A stretch of 5,829 nucleotides of DNA from Candidatus Methanoperedentaceae archaeon. GTDB taxonomy: Archaea > Halobacteriota > Methanosarcinia > Methanosarcinales > Methanoperedenaceae. The translations under genes were made by a program, and so were the position numbers. The notes under the pieces were generated by a model. It worked only from the letters and a program-made list of their open reading frames with translations. It made no database searches and was not told where the DNA came from. The stretch lies in assembly GCA_014859785.1 (NCBI GenBank), contig JACUTP010000117.1, positions 1-5,829 of the forward strand. Reading direction: 5' to 3'. Below are positions 5,810 through 5,829 of this stretch, piece after piece. How positions within the stretch are numbered: position 1 is the stretch's first letter; every line of letters begins with the position of its first letter.

Positions 5810-5829
5810 ATGCCATATTTTACGCTCAT
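5810..5829 (+). CDS. Possible start of a gene cut by the right edge
   Basis: Only six codons, MPYFTL, and two further bases are inside the window, so nothing can be said of the product. The call rests on an ATG about 27 nt after a strong TATA box and the lack of any other gene on this side of gltX. No Shine-Dalgarno is evident, which would fit a leaderless mRNA. Confidence 0.3.

Noticed and set aside
1..5829. Mobile element, CRISPR array, phage or defence genes
   Set aside because: No direct repeats with regular spacing, terminal inverted repeats, transposase, integrase or nuclease motifs were seen. The presence of three tRNA genes could offer integration sites, but no duplicated tRNA 3' end was found nearby.

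Overview
The window is archaeal and looks like a methanogen or methanotroph relative within or near the Methanosarcinales. Four things point there: a GlnRS-like (non-bacterial) glutamyl-tRNA synthetase whose signature sequences, as far as I remember them, match Methanosarcina-type enzymes; an XPD/Rad3-type helicase; a DUF1464 protein, a family I know only from archaea; and archaeal TATA-like boxes at fixed distances before genes, with T-tract ends and tRNA genes that do not encode CCA. The lineage is inferred from remembered motifs, not from a search.

Layout: (1) Bases 1-2141, minus strand: a superfamily 2 iron-sulfur DNA helicase of the XPD/Rad3 family, cut off at its C-terminus by the left edge. 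(2) Bases 2142-2265: a divergent promoter region with an 18-bp perfect palindrome lying on the helicase TATA box, and a separate box for tRNA-Asp on the other strand. (3) Bases 2266-2338: tRNA-Asp(GTC), followed by a T-rich end. (4) Bases 2410-2586: a 58-residue protein with one CPVCGG knuckle. (5) Bases 2651-3691: a DUF1464 protein, an ASKHA-fold predicted kinase of unknown substrate. (6) Bases 3743-3901: a tandem tRNA-Arg(TCT) and tRNA-Thr(GGT) pair, 12 nt apart. (7) Bases 3966-5663, minus strand: complete gltX, convergent with the tRNA pair. (8) Bases 5664-5829: the gltX promoter and, at the right edge, a strong plus-strand TATA box placed as if for a gene starting at 5810.

Functionally this is mostly core information processing: DNA repair or unwinding, three tRNAs and one aminoacyl-tRNA synthetase. 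The two uncharacterised proteins sit between the tRNA genes. I see no insertion sequence, CRISPR array, phage gene or defence cassette, and no evidence for a new multi-gene system. The points most worth following are the palindrome on the helicase promoter, the recurring TATA-to-ATG spacing of about 27 nt that suggests leaderless mRNAs, the long charged insert between FeS-cluster cysteines of the helicase, and the small knuckle protein beside the DUF1464 gene.
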